A stretch of DNA of 64,000 bases. It comes from CBFHWU01 sp965659665 (GTDB lineage Bacteria; Bacteroidota; Bacteroidia; Flavobacteriales; Flavobacteriaceae). A program made the translations under genes and the position numbers. Where the stretch lies: contig CBFHWU010000011.1 of the NCBI GenBank assembly GCA_965659665.1, positions 4,013-68,012 on the forward strand. Reading direction: 5' to 3'. Every line of letters begins with the position of its first letter. The first letter of the stretch is position 1. A model generated the notes under the pieces. That model was not told where the DNA came from. It saw only the letters and a list, made by a program, of their open reading frames with translations, and did no database searches. Of this stretch, positions 8,777-18,474 are shown piece by piece.

Positions 8777-10714
8777 TTACATGGATGGATAGTAACGAAC
8801 AAAGCCCTCTACAGCTTCATGTTCAGGAAGCCCCAATAAGTTATAATGATTTGCAGTTTCTTGATTTCTTTGTTCTGCCCTTTGCCAGAACTCTCGTGAA
8901 TCAGGCCCTGGAAACATTGCTCTATCTTTCTGTGATTGGTGCTTAAAAATAGCCTCTCTTTTTTGAAGAACTTTTTTTGGGTTTAGAGGAACAGCCATTT
9001 CTATTTCATCAACACCCCACTCTTGCCATGCCCCTCTATAGAGCCAAATTTCAGTATTCTTTATCCATTTAACGTTATCCTTAATGAGACTGTCTAGCGC
9101 ATCAAAAATAATTTGCAAGCATACACGATGGGTTCCATGAGGATCAGAAAGATCTCCAGCAGCAAATATCTTTCTAGGTTTTAATTTATTGAGCAATTCA
9201 ACGGTTAATTGAACATCAGTAGCTGAATGCGGTTTTTTCTCTACTACTCCGGTTTCATAAAATGGAAGATGCATAAAATGAGCGTTGTCTTCTTTTACTC
9301 CACACACCCTGCAAGCTGCTAAAGCCTCCCCTTTACGGATATTCCCCTTAAAATCTTGTACAAGTGCAGAGTCAATTTCACCCAATTTTTTGTTTTTAAG
9401 AGAGCGGTAAATCTCCTTATATTTTTTTATCAATGTTTTATCATTCGGATTTACCTCTAAACAAAACTGTAAAAAACGTATAACTTCATCATCAAATACC
9501 GCGATATTCCCTGAGGTTTGATAAGCAACATGTACCTCAAATCCTATCTCTACCATCTTTATGAGTGTTCCACCCATAGAGATTACATCATCATCTGGGT
9601 GAGGGCTAAAAACAAGTACATTTTGAGTAGGTTTGATGGTATTAAGAGATTCATTTTGGTTGAGTTCATTTTTCATCATATCCCAACGTTCGAAGGATTG
9701 ATTCAATGAATGGTTTATCTTTTCGTTAATACCACACACATCAAAAACATTTGTTAGTAATAGGGATTGTAAGTGATTTTTTAAATAATCTTCTTCTGAA
9801 AGTTTTAATATTCCTTTGTTACATTCGTTGGCAACCCAAATTACCGCTTTTTTAGTTAATTTTTTGTCCCAATCACATGGTCCTGTCAGCCAAGGAGTTT
9901 TTTCAATGGTGAGTTCAGAAGCACTAGATTGATCTAATATAAAGATACAATTCTCATGATTTTGTAAATATGTTGCAGGTATTTGATCCGTCACATTTCC
10001 CTCAATCGTAGATGAGATAATATTTGCTTTTCCCTCTCCCCATGCAAGTAGAAAAATTTGTTTTGATTTCATTATGGTTCGTATACCCATAGTGATGGCT
10101 TGCTTTGGAACAAAGCGTTCACTAAAAAAACTACTGGCGGCATCTTTTCGTGTTACAGCGTCTAACCAAACAAGGCGGGTGTCAGTATTAGCGAATGACC
10201 CTGGTTCGTTGAACCCAATATGTCCAGTTCTTCCTACTCCTAATAATTGTATGTCAATTCCGCCTAACTTTTCGATGTTTAACTCATAATTATGACAAAA
10301 CTCTTCAATGTCTTCTTTGGCTATTGTGCCGTCAGGAATATGAATATGCTCTTTTGGAATATCAATATGATTAAATAAATTTTTGTTCATAAATTCCACA
10401 TATGAGTGAATAGAATTCGATGGCATAGGGTAGTACTCATCTAAATTAAAGGTATGCACATTTTTAAAACTTACTTGTCCTATTTTGTAGGCTTTTATCA
10501 AATTTTGATATACCTTTATTGGGGTTGAGCCGGTGGCTAACCCTAGTACAAAAGGCTTATTTGTTTTGGATGTTAAATGAATTTGTTTTATAATTTCATC
10601 TGCAACAGTTTTGCTGGCTACTTCAGCATCTTGGTAAATTTTAATAGGTATTTGATTATGCTTTGTGTGTTTTTTTGATCGTAGAGGGATCACTTTTTTG
10701 GTTAAAACATTCAT
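8777..10714 (-). CDS. nagB: Glucosamine-6-phosphate deaminase fused to a PIG-L/LmbE deacetylase-like domain
   Basis: A 645-residue cytoplasmic two-domain protein. Residues about 20-290 are NagB: LATGSTP (59-65), LDEYY (91-95) and GVGRTGHIGFNEPGS (159-173). From about 365 a PIG-L/LmbE domain begins with VLVFSPHPDDDVISMGG, carrying the PHPDD zinc motif, and later has GDLSDPHGTHRVC. NagB turns glucosamine-6-phosphate into fructose-6-phosphate and ammonia. The second domain family removes acetyl groups from GlcNAc moieties, so one polypeptide could handle both steps; that is inference. Long NagB fusions of this kind are known in Bacteroidota. It is upstream of GH20 and divergent from a DeoR regulator. 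Confidence 0.9.
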   Translation of the reverse strand: MNVLTKKVIPLRSKKHTKHNQIPIKIYQDAEVASKTVADEIIKQIHLTSKTNKPFVLGLATGSTPIKVYQNLIKAYKIGQVSFKNVHTFNLDEYYPMPSNSIHSYVEFMNKNLFNHIDIPKEHIHIPDGTIAKEDIEEFCHNYELNIEKLGGIDIQLLGVGRTGHIGFNEPGSFANTDTRLVWLDAVTRKDAASSFFSERFVPKQAITMGIRTIMKSKQIFLLAWGEGKANIISSTIEGNVTDQIPATYLQNHENCIFILDQSSASELTIEKTPWLTGPCDWDKKLTKKAVIWVANECNKGILKLSEEDYLKNHLQSLLLTNVFDVCGINEKINHSLNQSFERWDMMKNELNQNESLNTIKPTQNVLVFSPHPDDDVISMGGTLIKMVEIGFEVHVAYQTSGNIAVFDDEVIRFLQFCLEVNPNDKTLIKKYKEIYRSLKNKKLGEIDSALVQDFKGNIRKGEALAACRVCGVKEDNAHFMHLPFYETGVVEKKPHSATDVQLTVELLNKLKPRKIFAAGDLSDPHGTHRVCLQIIFDALDSLIKDNVKWIKNTEIWLYRGAWQEWGVDEIEMAVPLNPKKVLQKREAIFKHQSQKDRAMFPGPDSREFWQRAEQRNQETANHYNLLGLPEHEAVEGFVRYYPSM

Positions 10715-10731
10715 TAGTTTTTATCATTTTT

Positions 10732-10755
10732 TGCAATATAATGCAAATTTATGCA
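10732..10755. promoter_or_regulatory. Triple TGCA boxes with 10-bp period between nagB and the DeoR gene
   Basis: Three TGCA boxes start at 10732, 10742 and 10752, exactly 10 bp apart, in the 125-bp divergent intergenic region. They lie on one helical face, as expected for a multimeric regulator such as the adjacent DeoR-family protein. The binding protein is inferred from position only. Confidence 0.45.
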
Positions 10756-10839
10756 CTTAGCTGCTGTTTTACAAATTTATTTTCTGGAAAAAATAAATAT
10801 GTATAATTAATTTGTTATTTTGTTAAAAATTAATGTACC

Positions 10840-11586
10840 ATGCTTAAAGAAGAGAGGCATCAAAAAATACTTGATGAGGTTTCTCTAAGAAACAGAATAC
10901 TGTTAACCGATATTGCGGATCAACTCAAGATATCTGTTGACACTGTCCGAAGAGATGTTAAAGATTTAGATCAAAAACAACTTATCAAAAAAGTACATGG
11001 AGGTGCTATTTCCCTAGGATTTGTTTCTAATAACATAACCAGTGATGTGTTTGATGTTGAGGAAAAAAGAATTATTGCACACAAAGCTTTACCATTTGTT
11101 CATGAAGGTGCTGTTATTTTTATTGATGGAGGGACAACCTGTATGGAACTTGCCCGAGTTATCCCTTTGAATAAAAAAATAACCTGTTTTACGTTGAGTT
11201 TACCAATAGCTACAGAACTGGTTAGTAAACCCAATGTCGATTTGATTTTCATAGGGGGGAAGATTTCAAAGGATTCGCATATGAGTGTAAGTATAGGAGC
11301 TATAAATGAGTTGGCTCAAATTCGTTTTGATTACAGCTTTATAAGCACAGGTTATATTGATCCTTCTCATGGGCTCAGTGAATTTGATTGGGAGGTAGTT
11401 CAAATTAAACGCGCTATTGTAAAATCTTCCAAAAAGCCTATTCTTCTTTGCATATCCAAAAAGTTTAATTCTCAACAAAAATATAAATGTGTGAATATAA
11501 ATAATATTGATACGTTGATTACAGAGTTAAGTCCACATGACATACGTTTAGAACCTTTTAAAAGTCTTAAAATAAATATTTTATAG
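10840..11586 (+). CDS. DeoR-family sugar-phosphate-responsive repressor
   Basis: A 248-residue regulator. The N-terminal winged helix (residues about 1-56) contains ILLTDIADQLKISVDTVRRD followed by LIKKVHGGAIS, the DeoR signature. The C-terminal sensor domain contains VIFIDGGTTCMELARVIP, typical of the ISOCOT sugar-phosphate fold. Family members are usually released from DNA by a phosphorylated sugar. The divergent position next to the NagB fusion suggests it controls amino-sugar catabolism with GlcNAc-6-P or GlcN-6-P as effector (inferred). The intergenic TGCA repeat at 10732-10755 is a candidate operator. Confidence 0.9.
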   Translation: MLKEERHQKILDEVSLRNRILLTDIADQLKISVDTVRRDVKDLDQKQLIKKVHGGAISLGFVSNNITSDVFDVEEKRIIAHKALPFVHEGAVIFIDGGTTCMELARVIPLNKKITCFTLSLPIATELVSKPNVDLIFIGGKISKDSHMSVSIGAINELAQIRFDYSFISTGYIDPSHGLSEFDWEVVQIKRAIVKSSKKPILLCISKKFNSQQKYKCVNINNIDTLITELSPHDIRLEPFKSLKINIL

Positions 11587-11772
11587 ATTCAGTCGCCTAA
11601 GTTGACGCTTTTAAGCATGAATATCGTGTTAAAAAAATGAATGCAATTTTGTGCCAGTTATTTTTTTTTGCATTTATTTGCAGTATATTGGTTATAATTT
11701 TTTTATCAACACTTTTCAGTTTCATTTTATGTTTTTTCTTTCAACTAATTTTTTTTCACTACATTCATTTTT

Positions 11773-13467
11773 ATGAGGATCAGGTTGACTTTCTTTTTTT
11801 TTCTTTTTTTTTTAAATACTAACGCCCAAAAAGTTAAATCGTTAAATGACTCTATTAGGAAGTATACAGTTCAAGATCCTCAAAAAGCTTTAGAATTTGG
11901 ATTTAAAGCTATTGCAGAGTCAGAGTTTAACAACCTTACTTGGGCGCTGTATGATACCAATTATCTTATTGGACAAACACTTTTTTACCTCAAACTTTAC
12001 AAAGATTCATTTGAATTTTTATTTCAGGCGCTAAATGTGTATGAATCTTTACCTGACCGTGAAAGATTGTACAAAAATATCATTAAACCCCCATGGATTT
12101 TAATCACCTTAGGTAATGTGTTTTATAATAATGATGAACTCGACAAAGCAAATGCGTATTACGTAGAGGCGATCAAAAATTTTGAACTCTTTGAAGATTT
12201 ATATTATGAAGACAAATTATTCGGTTTAAATACGGCAGAAGGAAATTTAGCAATGATAAGTATCAAACGTGGTGAGTTTGATAAAGCATTCCTGTATTAT
12301 AATAAGATATTAGACCGAAGAAAATCCATAGATAAAAAATCCGATATTATCTTCTCATATACCCAATTTTTAAACCTTTACCTACAATTAAATGACGAAG
12401 AAAAAGCCTTACAGTATTTAGATTTAATTGAAAATGTATATCGTACAGAATCCCAACATACAGGGTTCTCTTCGGATTCTGAAGTTCAGTTGTACTATTC
12501 AATTGCTGTTTCGAATTATGCATCTTACAAAAAAGATAAAAATGAATTTGGTGTAGCCTTAGAGTTATTTACTAAAGTTAAAGAACTAGCTTTTGATTTT
12601 TCATACGAAATACCCACTATTAATATTTCTATTGCAGAATGTTACATAGGCTTGGGGGAGAATCAAAAGGCTGAACGCCTAATCCTAGCAAATATTGGCT
12701 CTTCGTTTCTTAACAATGAACAAAGAATAAATAATTACAAGGTGCTTTCTACAGTTTATAAGAACTTGAATAAAAAAGACGATTTAATTCGTTCTAAAGA
12801 CTCATTACTTCTCTTTACAACTCAATACACATATCCCTATAATAAATTAGATAATCTTGAAAACATTATTCTCTTGGCGGAAAAACAAAGGGAACTCAAT
12901 CGAAATCAATTCAAGTTTAACTTGACCATTTTTTTGTTCGTTGCTTCCCTTTTAATTTTAATTTTATTGCTGTTCCTATTAAGGATTAACTTTAATCTTC
13001 AAAAAGAAAGAAGTTCAAGGCTCGAATTAGAAAAAAATAAAATAGAGGAAGAACTTAGTGCGAAAAAACGGGAACTTTTTAGCAAAACAAATTTTATTCT
13101 TCAGAGAAATGAATATTTGCAAAAGTTTAAAAATAAATTAGAAAATCAGAACGCTAGCACTCCCTCCATTAATCGATTAAAAAAGGAAATTTCTACCCTG
13201 ATCAATTCGGAAAGTACCTATCAAGAATTTGACAAAAAATTTGTCGAAGTTTTTCCTGACTTTTATAAAAAACTGAACCAACAATTTACACTTTCTAAAA
13301 TTGATTTTAGATTGATTGCCTACATCAAAATGAATAAAAGTAATAATGAAATAGCTCAAATTTCGGGAATTTCGTTACGAACTGTACAAAGCCAGAGGTA
13401 TAGATTAGCAAAGAAATTAAAACTGCATAAAAATCAAGATTTAAACTCTTTTATTTTCAGTATCTGA
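11773..13467 (+). CDS. TPR sensor with one transmembrane helix, coiled coil and LuxR-like HTH
   Basis: A 564-residue regulator with a signal peptide (MRIRLTFFFFLFFLNTNA). A TPR-rich periplasmic part follows to about residue 370 (for example YYVEAIKNFELFED and YYNKILDRRKSI). One transmembrane helix lies near 380-400 (NLTIFLFVASLLILILLLFL), then a charged coiled coil (about 405-460). The C-terminal HTH contains NNEIAQISGISLRTVQSQRYRLAKKL, LuxR/GerE-like. This architecture occurs beside SusC/SusD genes in flavobacteria and implies sensing in the periplasm and DNA binding on the cytoplasmic side. It lies 117 bp before the PUL1 SusC gene and is the best candidate for the shared promoter element found there. 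Confidence 0.82.
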   Translation: MRIRLTFFFFLFFLNTNAQKVKSLNDSIRKYTVQDPQKALEFGFKAIAESEFNNLTWALYDTNYLIGQTLFYLKLYKDSFEFLFQALNVYESLPDRERLYKNIIKPPWILITLGNVFYNNDELDKANAYYVEAIKNFELFEDLYYEDKLFGLNTAEGNLAMISIKRGEFDKAFLYYNKILDRRKSIDKKSDIIFSYTQFLNLYLQLNDEEKALQYLDLIENVYRTESQHTGFSSDSEVQLYYSIAVSNYASYKKDKNEFGVALELFTKVKELAFDFSYEIPTINISIAECYIGLGENQKAERLILANIGSSFLNNEQRINNYKVLSTVYKNLNKKDDLIRSKDSLLLFTTQYTYPYNKLDNLENIILLAEKQRELNRNQFKFNLTIFLFVASLLILILLLFLLRINFNLQKERSSRLELEKNKIEEELSAKKRELFSKTNFILQRNEYLQKFKNKLENQNASTPSINRLKKEISTLINSESTYQEFDKKFVEVFPDFYKKLNQQFTLSKIDFRLIAYIKMNKSNNEIAQISGISLRTVQSQRYRLAKKLKLHKNQDLNSFIFSI

Positions 13468-13502
13468 TAAAACCCCTCTTTTTTTTATCAACTTTTTATC
13501 TT

Positions 13503-13519
13503 TTGCAGTCAAATTGCAG
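13503..13519 (+). promoter_or_regulatory. 17-bp activator-like element upstream of PUL1 SusC
   Basis: The sequence is TTGCAGTCAAATTGCAG, with two TGCA(G) boxes 11 bp apart. It matches 16 of 17 bases with the element upstream of the GH92 gene (28368-28384). It ends 34 nt before the TACTTTTG -7 element, the same distance as at GH92. Confidence 0.6.
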
Positions 13520-13553
13520 TATCTATTTATTAGTACCATAATCCATTAGGAAT

Positions 13554-13561
13554 TACTTTTG
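13554..13561 (+). promoter_or_regulatory. Bacteroidota-type -7 element for PUL1 SusC
   Basis: TACTTTTG matches the TAnnTTTG consensus of Bacteroidota primary sigma promoters and ends 23 nt before the ATG. No good -33 TTG is visible at the usual distance, which fits an activator-dependent promoter. Confidence 0.5.
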
Positions 13562-13584
13562 AATCATAACCAAAATCTAATAAG

Positions 13585-16500
13585 ATGATAAAAAAATTAT
13601 TTACTAAACAATTTATTTTTTGTATTTTTTTGTTGACAGGATACAATTTATTTGCCCAACAAAAACTCACAGGGACTGTTTCGTCCATGGATGGTCCATT
13701 GCCTGGAGCAACGATTGTAGTTAAAGGCTCTAACTCAGGTACAACTACAGATTTTGACGGCAATTTTTCAATTGAGGCCAAAGAAAACGACGTTCTGATC
13801 GTTTCTTATGTCGGGTTCGCTACTCAAGAAATGGCTGTCGGTAGCTCAACACAGATTTTTTTTATATTAGAACAAGATCAATTACTTGATGAAGTAGTGG
13901 TTACTGCTTTGGGAATCACAAGAGAGAAAAAATCTTTGGGTTATGCCGTTACTGAAGTAGCTGGCGATAACGTTAATACGATTAAGGATAATAACCTTGC
14001 TAATTCCCTCGTCGGAAAAGTGGCTGGATTACAAATTTCTCAGTCTGGTGGTATTGGCTCAGCGTCAAGAATAACCATACGTGGAAATAATTCCCTAAGT
14101 GGTAATACACAAGCCTTGATTGTTGTTGATGGTGTTCCAATCAATGCGGATGGAATCAATTCAGGAAGTAATGATGATGGAGGAGGCGTTTTCAACAGTA
14201 AAGTTGTTGGTGGAGGGATATCTGATATCAATCCTAATGATGTTGAAAGTATTTCCGTATTAAAAGGGCCTAACGCCTCTGCTTTGTATGGGTCAAGAGC
14301 TGGTAATGGAGTAATTTTGGTTACAACTAAAAAGGGTACAAAAAATGATCGATTAGGAGTTACCATTAATTCAAATATAACTTTTGATACCCCCTTATTT
14401 TTACCGGATTTACAAAACCAATACGGTCAAGGAACGCAGGGTGGAGCTTTTACCGATTTAGACAATGACTGGGGAATAGTGTCGTGGGGTTCTCGATTGG
14501 ACGGCTCCCAAAAACTATACTATACTGGCGAAAACAGAGCTTATTCCGCTCAACCAAATAATGTTGAAGACTTTTTTCAACAGGCAACGAAAACCATTAC
14601 TTCGGTATCTTTAGATAAAGGATTTGATTCAGGATCCCTACGATTTTCTTACACAAACAACTCTACGGAATCCGTGTTGGAGAATTCGGACTTAAATAGC
14701 CATAATTTTAATTTAAGGGCGATAGCAAATCTCTCCGATAAATTTTCTGTTGACTCAAAAGCAACTTATTTTACACAAGAGGTAACCAATCGGATCAGAC
14801 TTGGTGGTGAAGGTTTATTAGGATATGTTTACAAAATGCCCCGAAACGTAGCGGTGAATGACTTAAGAGCATATCAAGTAGATAACCCTGCATCCCCCGA
14901 AGATTTTAGTGTGATTTCATATGGAAGAGGTAATACAGGTAACCCATTTTGGATGCTCTATAATGATGAAAATAGAGAAAGAAGAAATAGATTTTTAGGA
15001 TTTTCAAAATTCAATTATGAATTTACGGATTGGCTAAGTGGATTTGTCAGAGTTGGTGCTGATGTAACCAATGTGAAGGAAAGTAATATCGAAAAACCAG
15101 GACATCATTTTTATGCCGGTGGAAGAATGGAAGTAAGTGAGGTCACATATACCGAATTAAACTCAGAGTTTTTACTTACCGCTAATAAAGACCTTAACGA
15201 AAAATTAAATGTCATTGTCAATGTTGGAGGGAATATGTCAAGGAGATCTTCTGAAGGTTTATTGCTAAGAGGGGAAAACTTTAAAATACCGACTAAATTC
15301 TTTATTTCTAATCTTAGCGTACTCGGCGATCCAGTAGAGTCCCCTCAAGCTATTAAGAAAGTTAACTCTCTCTACTCTTCGGTGAGTGCTGCTTATGATA
15401 ATTTTTTATACTTAGATCTATCTGCTCGTAATGACTGGTCTTCCACTTTAAGTGAAGAAAACAGATCTTATCTCTATAATTCGGTTAGTTTATCTGCCAT
15501 ATTAAATAGGTTCATAGATCCGAGCCAGAATTTCTTTAACCTTATTAAAGTTAGAGGTAGTATAGCAGAAGTTGGAAACGATACTGACCCTTACCAATTA
15601 TACCAAACATTTAGTGTGCCAGGTCAGGGGTATTTAGGATTGACAACTCTTACTGCGCCTACGGTTAAGTTAAATCCAAACTTAAAACCTGAAACCGTTA
15701 CTTCAACCGAGTTTGGTTTAGAATTAAGTATGCTTAACAACAAACTGAGTGTGGATCTTTCCGTTTATGACATGACAACCACTGACCTCATATTTAATGT
15801 TCCTGTCCCTGCGGCCACAGGATATACTTACTTTAAAGAAAATATCGGGGAGGTTACAAATAAAGGAATTGAAATAGCTCTTAGTGCAACGCCTGTTGAT
15901 ACTGTAGATTTCTCATGGAACACTGCTGTTTTTTACTCTAAAAATGAAAATGAAATTGTGGTGTTAACGGAGGGTCTTGATTCATTTGTATACAACACCT
16001 CTAATAATGGAGATTTATCAATTAAAGCCACCGCCGGTGGAAGTATTGGAGATTTATATGGTACTGCATGGGCAACGGATGAACAAGGGAACAAATTAGT
16101 TGATGCGGATGGAGTTCCTATTGCAACAACTTCTAATGAAAAACATTTAGGCAATGCTCAGCCTGATTGGATTGGAGGATGGTCCAATACGGTTTCTTAC
16201 AAAGATTTTTCTTTGAGTTTTTTAATTGATGCTCGAATTGGAGGCCAAATTTATTCACAAACATCTGCTGAACTTGATGCCGCTGGTGTTTCTGAGAGAA
16301 GCCTACAATTCCGAGATACAGGCGTAACTCTTGATGCGATTAACACTGGTACAGATTCTGCCAATACCAATGGTATTACCGCTCAACAATATTGGACGGC
16401 AATGTCTGGTATTGCTGAAAATTATGTTTATGATCAAGACAACATTAGACTTAGAGAATTGGCTATCGGATATAGAATACCAAATACGGCTAGTATTGGT

Positions 16501-16674
16501 GTACAAAGTGCTACACTACAACTTATTGGAAGAAATTTATTCTTCTTTTCCAAAAGTGCAGAGGATATTGATCCTGAGTCAATGGTGGGAACAACACTAG
16601 GTACTCAAGGTTTATCTTCGAATGCGATGCCTACTTTACGAAGTATTGGTTTGAACTTGACTTTAAACTTTTAA
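13585..16674 (+). CDS. SusC-like TonB-dependent outer-membrane receptor (PUL1)
   Basis: A 1029-residue outer-membrane transporter. A signal peptide ends near YNLFAQQ. A carboxypeptidase-regulatory-like domain (about 28-105; KLTGTVSSMDGPLPGATIVVKG) is followed by the TonB-box-like DEVVVTALGITREKKSLGYA. The plug domain contains ISQSGGIGSASRITIRGNNS, VDGVPIN and the SusC signature VLKGPNASALYGSRAGNGVILVTT. A 22-strand-type barrel ends in LRSIGLNLTLNF with the terminal phenylalanine. It imports oligosaccharides together with the SusD 18 bp downstream. The substrate is inferred from the neighbouring mannosidases and hexosaminidase. Confidence 0.95.
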   Translation: MIKKLFTKQFIFCIFLLTGYNLFAQQKLTGTVSSMDGPLPGATIVVKGSNSGTTTDFDGNFSIEAKENDVLIVSYVGFATQEMAVGSSTQIFFILEQDQLLDEVVVTALGITREKKSLGYAVTEVAGDNVNTIKDNNLANSLVGKVAGLQISQSGGIGSASRITIRGNNSLSGNTQALIVVDGVPINADGINSGSNDDGGGVFNSKVVGGGISDINPNDVESISVLKGPNASALYGSRAGNGVILVTTKKGTKNDRLGVTINSNITFDTPLFLPDLQNQYGQGTQGGAFTDLDNDWGIVSWGSRLDGSQKLYYTGENRAYSAQPNNVEDFFQQATKTITSVSLDKGFDSGSLRFSYTNNSTESVLENSDLNSHNFNLRAIANLSDKFSVDSKATYFTQEVTNRIRLGGEGLLGYVYKMPRNVAVNDLRAYQVDNPASPEDFSVISYGRGNTGNPFWMLYNDENRERRNRFLGFSKFNYEFTDWLSGFVRVGADVTNVKESNIEKPGHHFYAGGRMEVSEVTYTELNSEFLLTANKDLNEKLNVIVNVGGNMSRRSSEGLLLRGENFKIPTKFFISNLSVLGDPVESPQAIKKVNSLYSSVSAAYDNFLYLDLSARNDWSSTLSEENRSYLYNSVSLSAILNRFIDPSQNFFNLIKVRGSIAEVGNDTDPYQLYQTFSVPGQGYLGLTTLTAPTVKLNPNLKPETVTSTEFGLELSMLNNKLSVDLSVYDMTTTDLIFNVPVPAATGYTYFKENIGEVTNKGIEIALSATPVDTVDFSWNTAVFYSKNENEIVVLTEGLDSFVYNTSNNGDLSIKATAGGSIGDLYGTAWATDEQGNKLVDADGVPIATTSNEKHLGNAQPDWIGGWSNTVSYKDFSLSFLIDARIGGQIYSQTSAELDAAGVSERSLQFRDTGVTLDAINTGTDSANTNGITAQQYWTAMSGIAENYVYDQDNIRLRELAIGYRIPNTASIGVQSATLQLIGRNLFFFSKSAEDIDPESMVGTTLGTQGLSSNAMPTLRSIGLNLTLNF

Positions 16675-16692
16675 TTTAAAAAAAACACTAAA

Positions 16693-18375
16693 ATGAAAAA
16701 TAAAATTTTAATATTATCGAGCCTACTAATGGCATTTGTCATCTCGTGTACAGATGATTTTGATGAAATAAATGAAAAACCTGATGCACTCCTATCGACC
16801 GATGTTAGTGCTAAATTTTTTGTAACAGATACACAGCAAAGACTATTTGCCCCTAATAGAACACCATTCTGGCGAGGAACCATCTTGCAATCGGATAGAT
16901 TTGCTGGGCACTTTGCACATGGCTATAGTTCTAGTTTTATTTCTGGAGAAAACGGTTGGGCATTTAATTTTTGGTTCCAAGAGTTTGTTTACAATTGGCT
17001 TGCCGAGTATAACACTACACTAACTGCTTTTACCAACTTTGTTAAGGAAGGTGGCTCGCTTGAAAATGACCAATATTATGCAATAGCATTAATTATGAAA
17101 GGCTTATATTATCAACTTTACGTTGATTCACATGGAATGGTTCCCTATAGTGAAGCTTCTGATCCAGATATTACTTTGCCGAAATACGATGAGTTAATTG
17201 ATATTTATACAGGAATTATCGCCGATTTAGATACAGCTGTGGCGCTTATTGGGAGTAATACAACCACAGGTGATGGTGTGGATTTATTAACCAATAATGA
17301 TTTATTCTTTAATGGTGATATGCAAAAATGGAAGAATCTGGCCAATAGTTTAAAACTTAGATTAGCACTTAGAGCTAGTGGGGCACCAGGGGAAAATTTT
17401 TCATCTGCTGCTGCTGCTGAAGCCATCTCATCAGGTGTTCTTGCTGACACTGACGCCTTGATTCAAAGAGATTTGGAAATAAGTACTTGGTCAAGTGCTG
17501 TTTATGGTGATGTTTGGCATGTATTTTACGGTATTGCACATTGGCATTTGGGGACTGAACTTGTTAATATTTTGCAAGACAACGACGACCCAAGACTACA
17601 CAAATATGCTAATCCAAGCAAGGGAGGAACCGTGACAGTCGTAAAGCCAACAGAAGGGGATAATGTATCTTTGATCGCTAAGCATATCTCTTTTCTTAAG
17701 AGTACCCTTGATGATGCTGGAGCCGAATATACATTAACTGAAACAACTAGTGATGTGACTATCAGTATGCCTGAAAACAAAAACTATGTTGGACTACCCA
17801 CAAGGCTGAGTGATAAGCCTCAAAAATATTTCAATACGAATCTTTTCTCTGAACCTGCTGATATCGTAGTCAATCCAAAAAATGAAGGAAAACCAATTTT
17901 TCCATGGATTGTAATGTCAGCTGGTGAGAGTCATTTAATGGTTGCTGAAGCCATCGTTAAAGGATTTGCGGCAGGTAACGCTAATGAGCATTATCAGAAA
18001 GGAATTGAACATGCCATGAGAATGTGGGAGGTTGACGAAGCTGATATTAGTGCTTATTTAGCTGGAACAATGGGAACTCTTTCTGGTTCTAATGAAGAAA
18101 AACTTGAAATGATAGCCACCCAAAGATGGTTAGCAAATTATACCAATGGCTATGAATCATGGGCAATAGTTAGAGATACAGGATATCCCAAATCTGTTCA
18201 TGTAAATGTTACCGATACCGATATATTTGGATTAGGAGGAGAGCTAAACGGGGCGTACCCTGGTCGACTTCAATACGGTTCTAGTGTTTACGGTAATAAT
18301 GCTGATAATGTTAATGCCGCTTTATCTGTTATGGGACCCGATAATATGGCCACCAAATTATGGTGGGCTAAATAA
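16693..18375 (+). CDS. SusD/RagB-type surface glycan-binding lipoprotein (SusD_2 type, PUL1)
   Basis: A 560-residue lipoprotein with lipobox AFVISC (acylated C19) followed by TDDFDEINEKPDAL. The helical SusD_2-like body includes AIALIMKGLYYQLYVDSHGMVPYSEA, which contains a TPR-like helix. FPWIVMSAGESHLMVAEAIVKG and the closing ...MIATQRWLANYTNGYESWAIVRDTGYP are conserved in this subfamily. It caps the SusC barrel and captures glycans at the cell surface. It is co-transcribed with SusC and followed by a strong terminator. Confidence 0.92.
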   Translation: MKNKILILSSLLMAFVISCTDDFDEINEKPDALLSTDVSAKFFVTDTQQRLFAPNRTPFWRGTILQSDRFAGHFAHGYSSSFISGENGWAFNFWFQEFVYNWLAEYNTTLTAFTNFVKEGGSLENDQYYAIALIMKGLYYQLYVDSHGMVPYSEASDPDITLPKYDELIDIYTGIIADLDTAVALIGSNTTTGDGVDLLTNNDLFFNGDMQKWKNLANSLKLRLALRASGAPGENFSSAAAAEAISSGVLADTDALIQRDLEISTWSSAVYGDVWHVFYGIAHWHLGTELVNILQDNDDPRLHKYANPSKGGTVTVVKPTEGDNVSLIAKHISFLKSTLDDAGAEYTLTETTSDVTISMPENKNYVGLPTRLSDKPQKYFNTNLFSEPADIVVNPKNEGKPIFPWIVMSAGESHLMVAEAIVKGFAAGNANEHYQKGIEHAMRMWEVDEADISAYLAGTMGTLSGSNEEKLEMIATQRWLANYTNGYESWAIVRDTGYPKSVHVNVTDTDIFGLGGELNGAYPGRLQYGSSVYGNNADNVNAALSVMGPDNMATKLWWAK

Positions 18376-18416
18376 TCAGTTTTTAGTTATACTAATTTCA
18401 TATAATTTAGTTATGC

Positions 18417-18444
18417 AAAAAAGCCTGCACACGCAGGCTTTTTT
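18417..18444. terminator. Bidirectional intrinsic terminator
   Basis: A perfect 12-bp stem AAAAAAGCCTGC / GCAGGCTTTTTT encloses the loop ACAC. It lies between the convergent SusD and GH2 genes and has a T or A tract on each side, so it can serve both strands. Confidence 0.92.
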
Positions 18445-18474
18445 ATTGTTATTAATAGTAGATCATTTACGAAC

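Noticed and set aside
11637..11822. A 61-codon phenylalanine-rich ORF before the TPR regulator
   Set aside because: It is a by-product of a T-rich leader and overlaps the regulator signal peptide in another frame.
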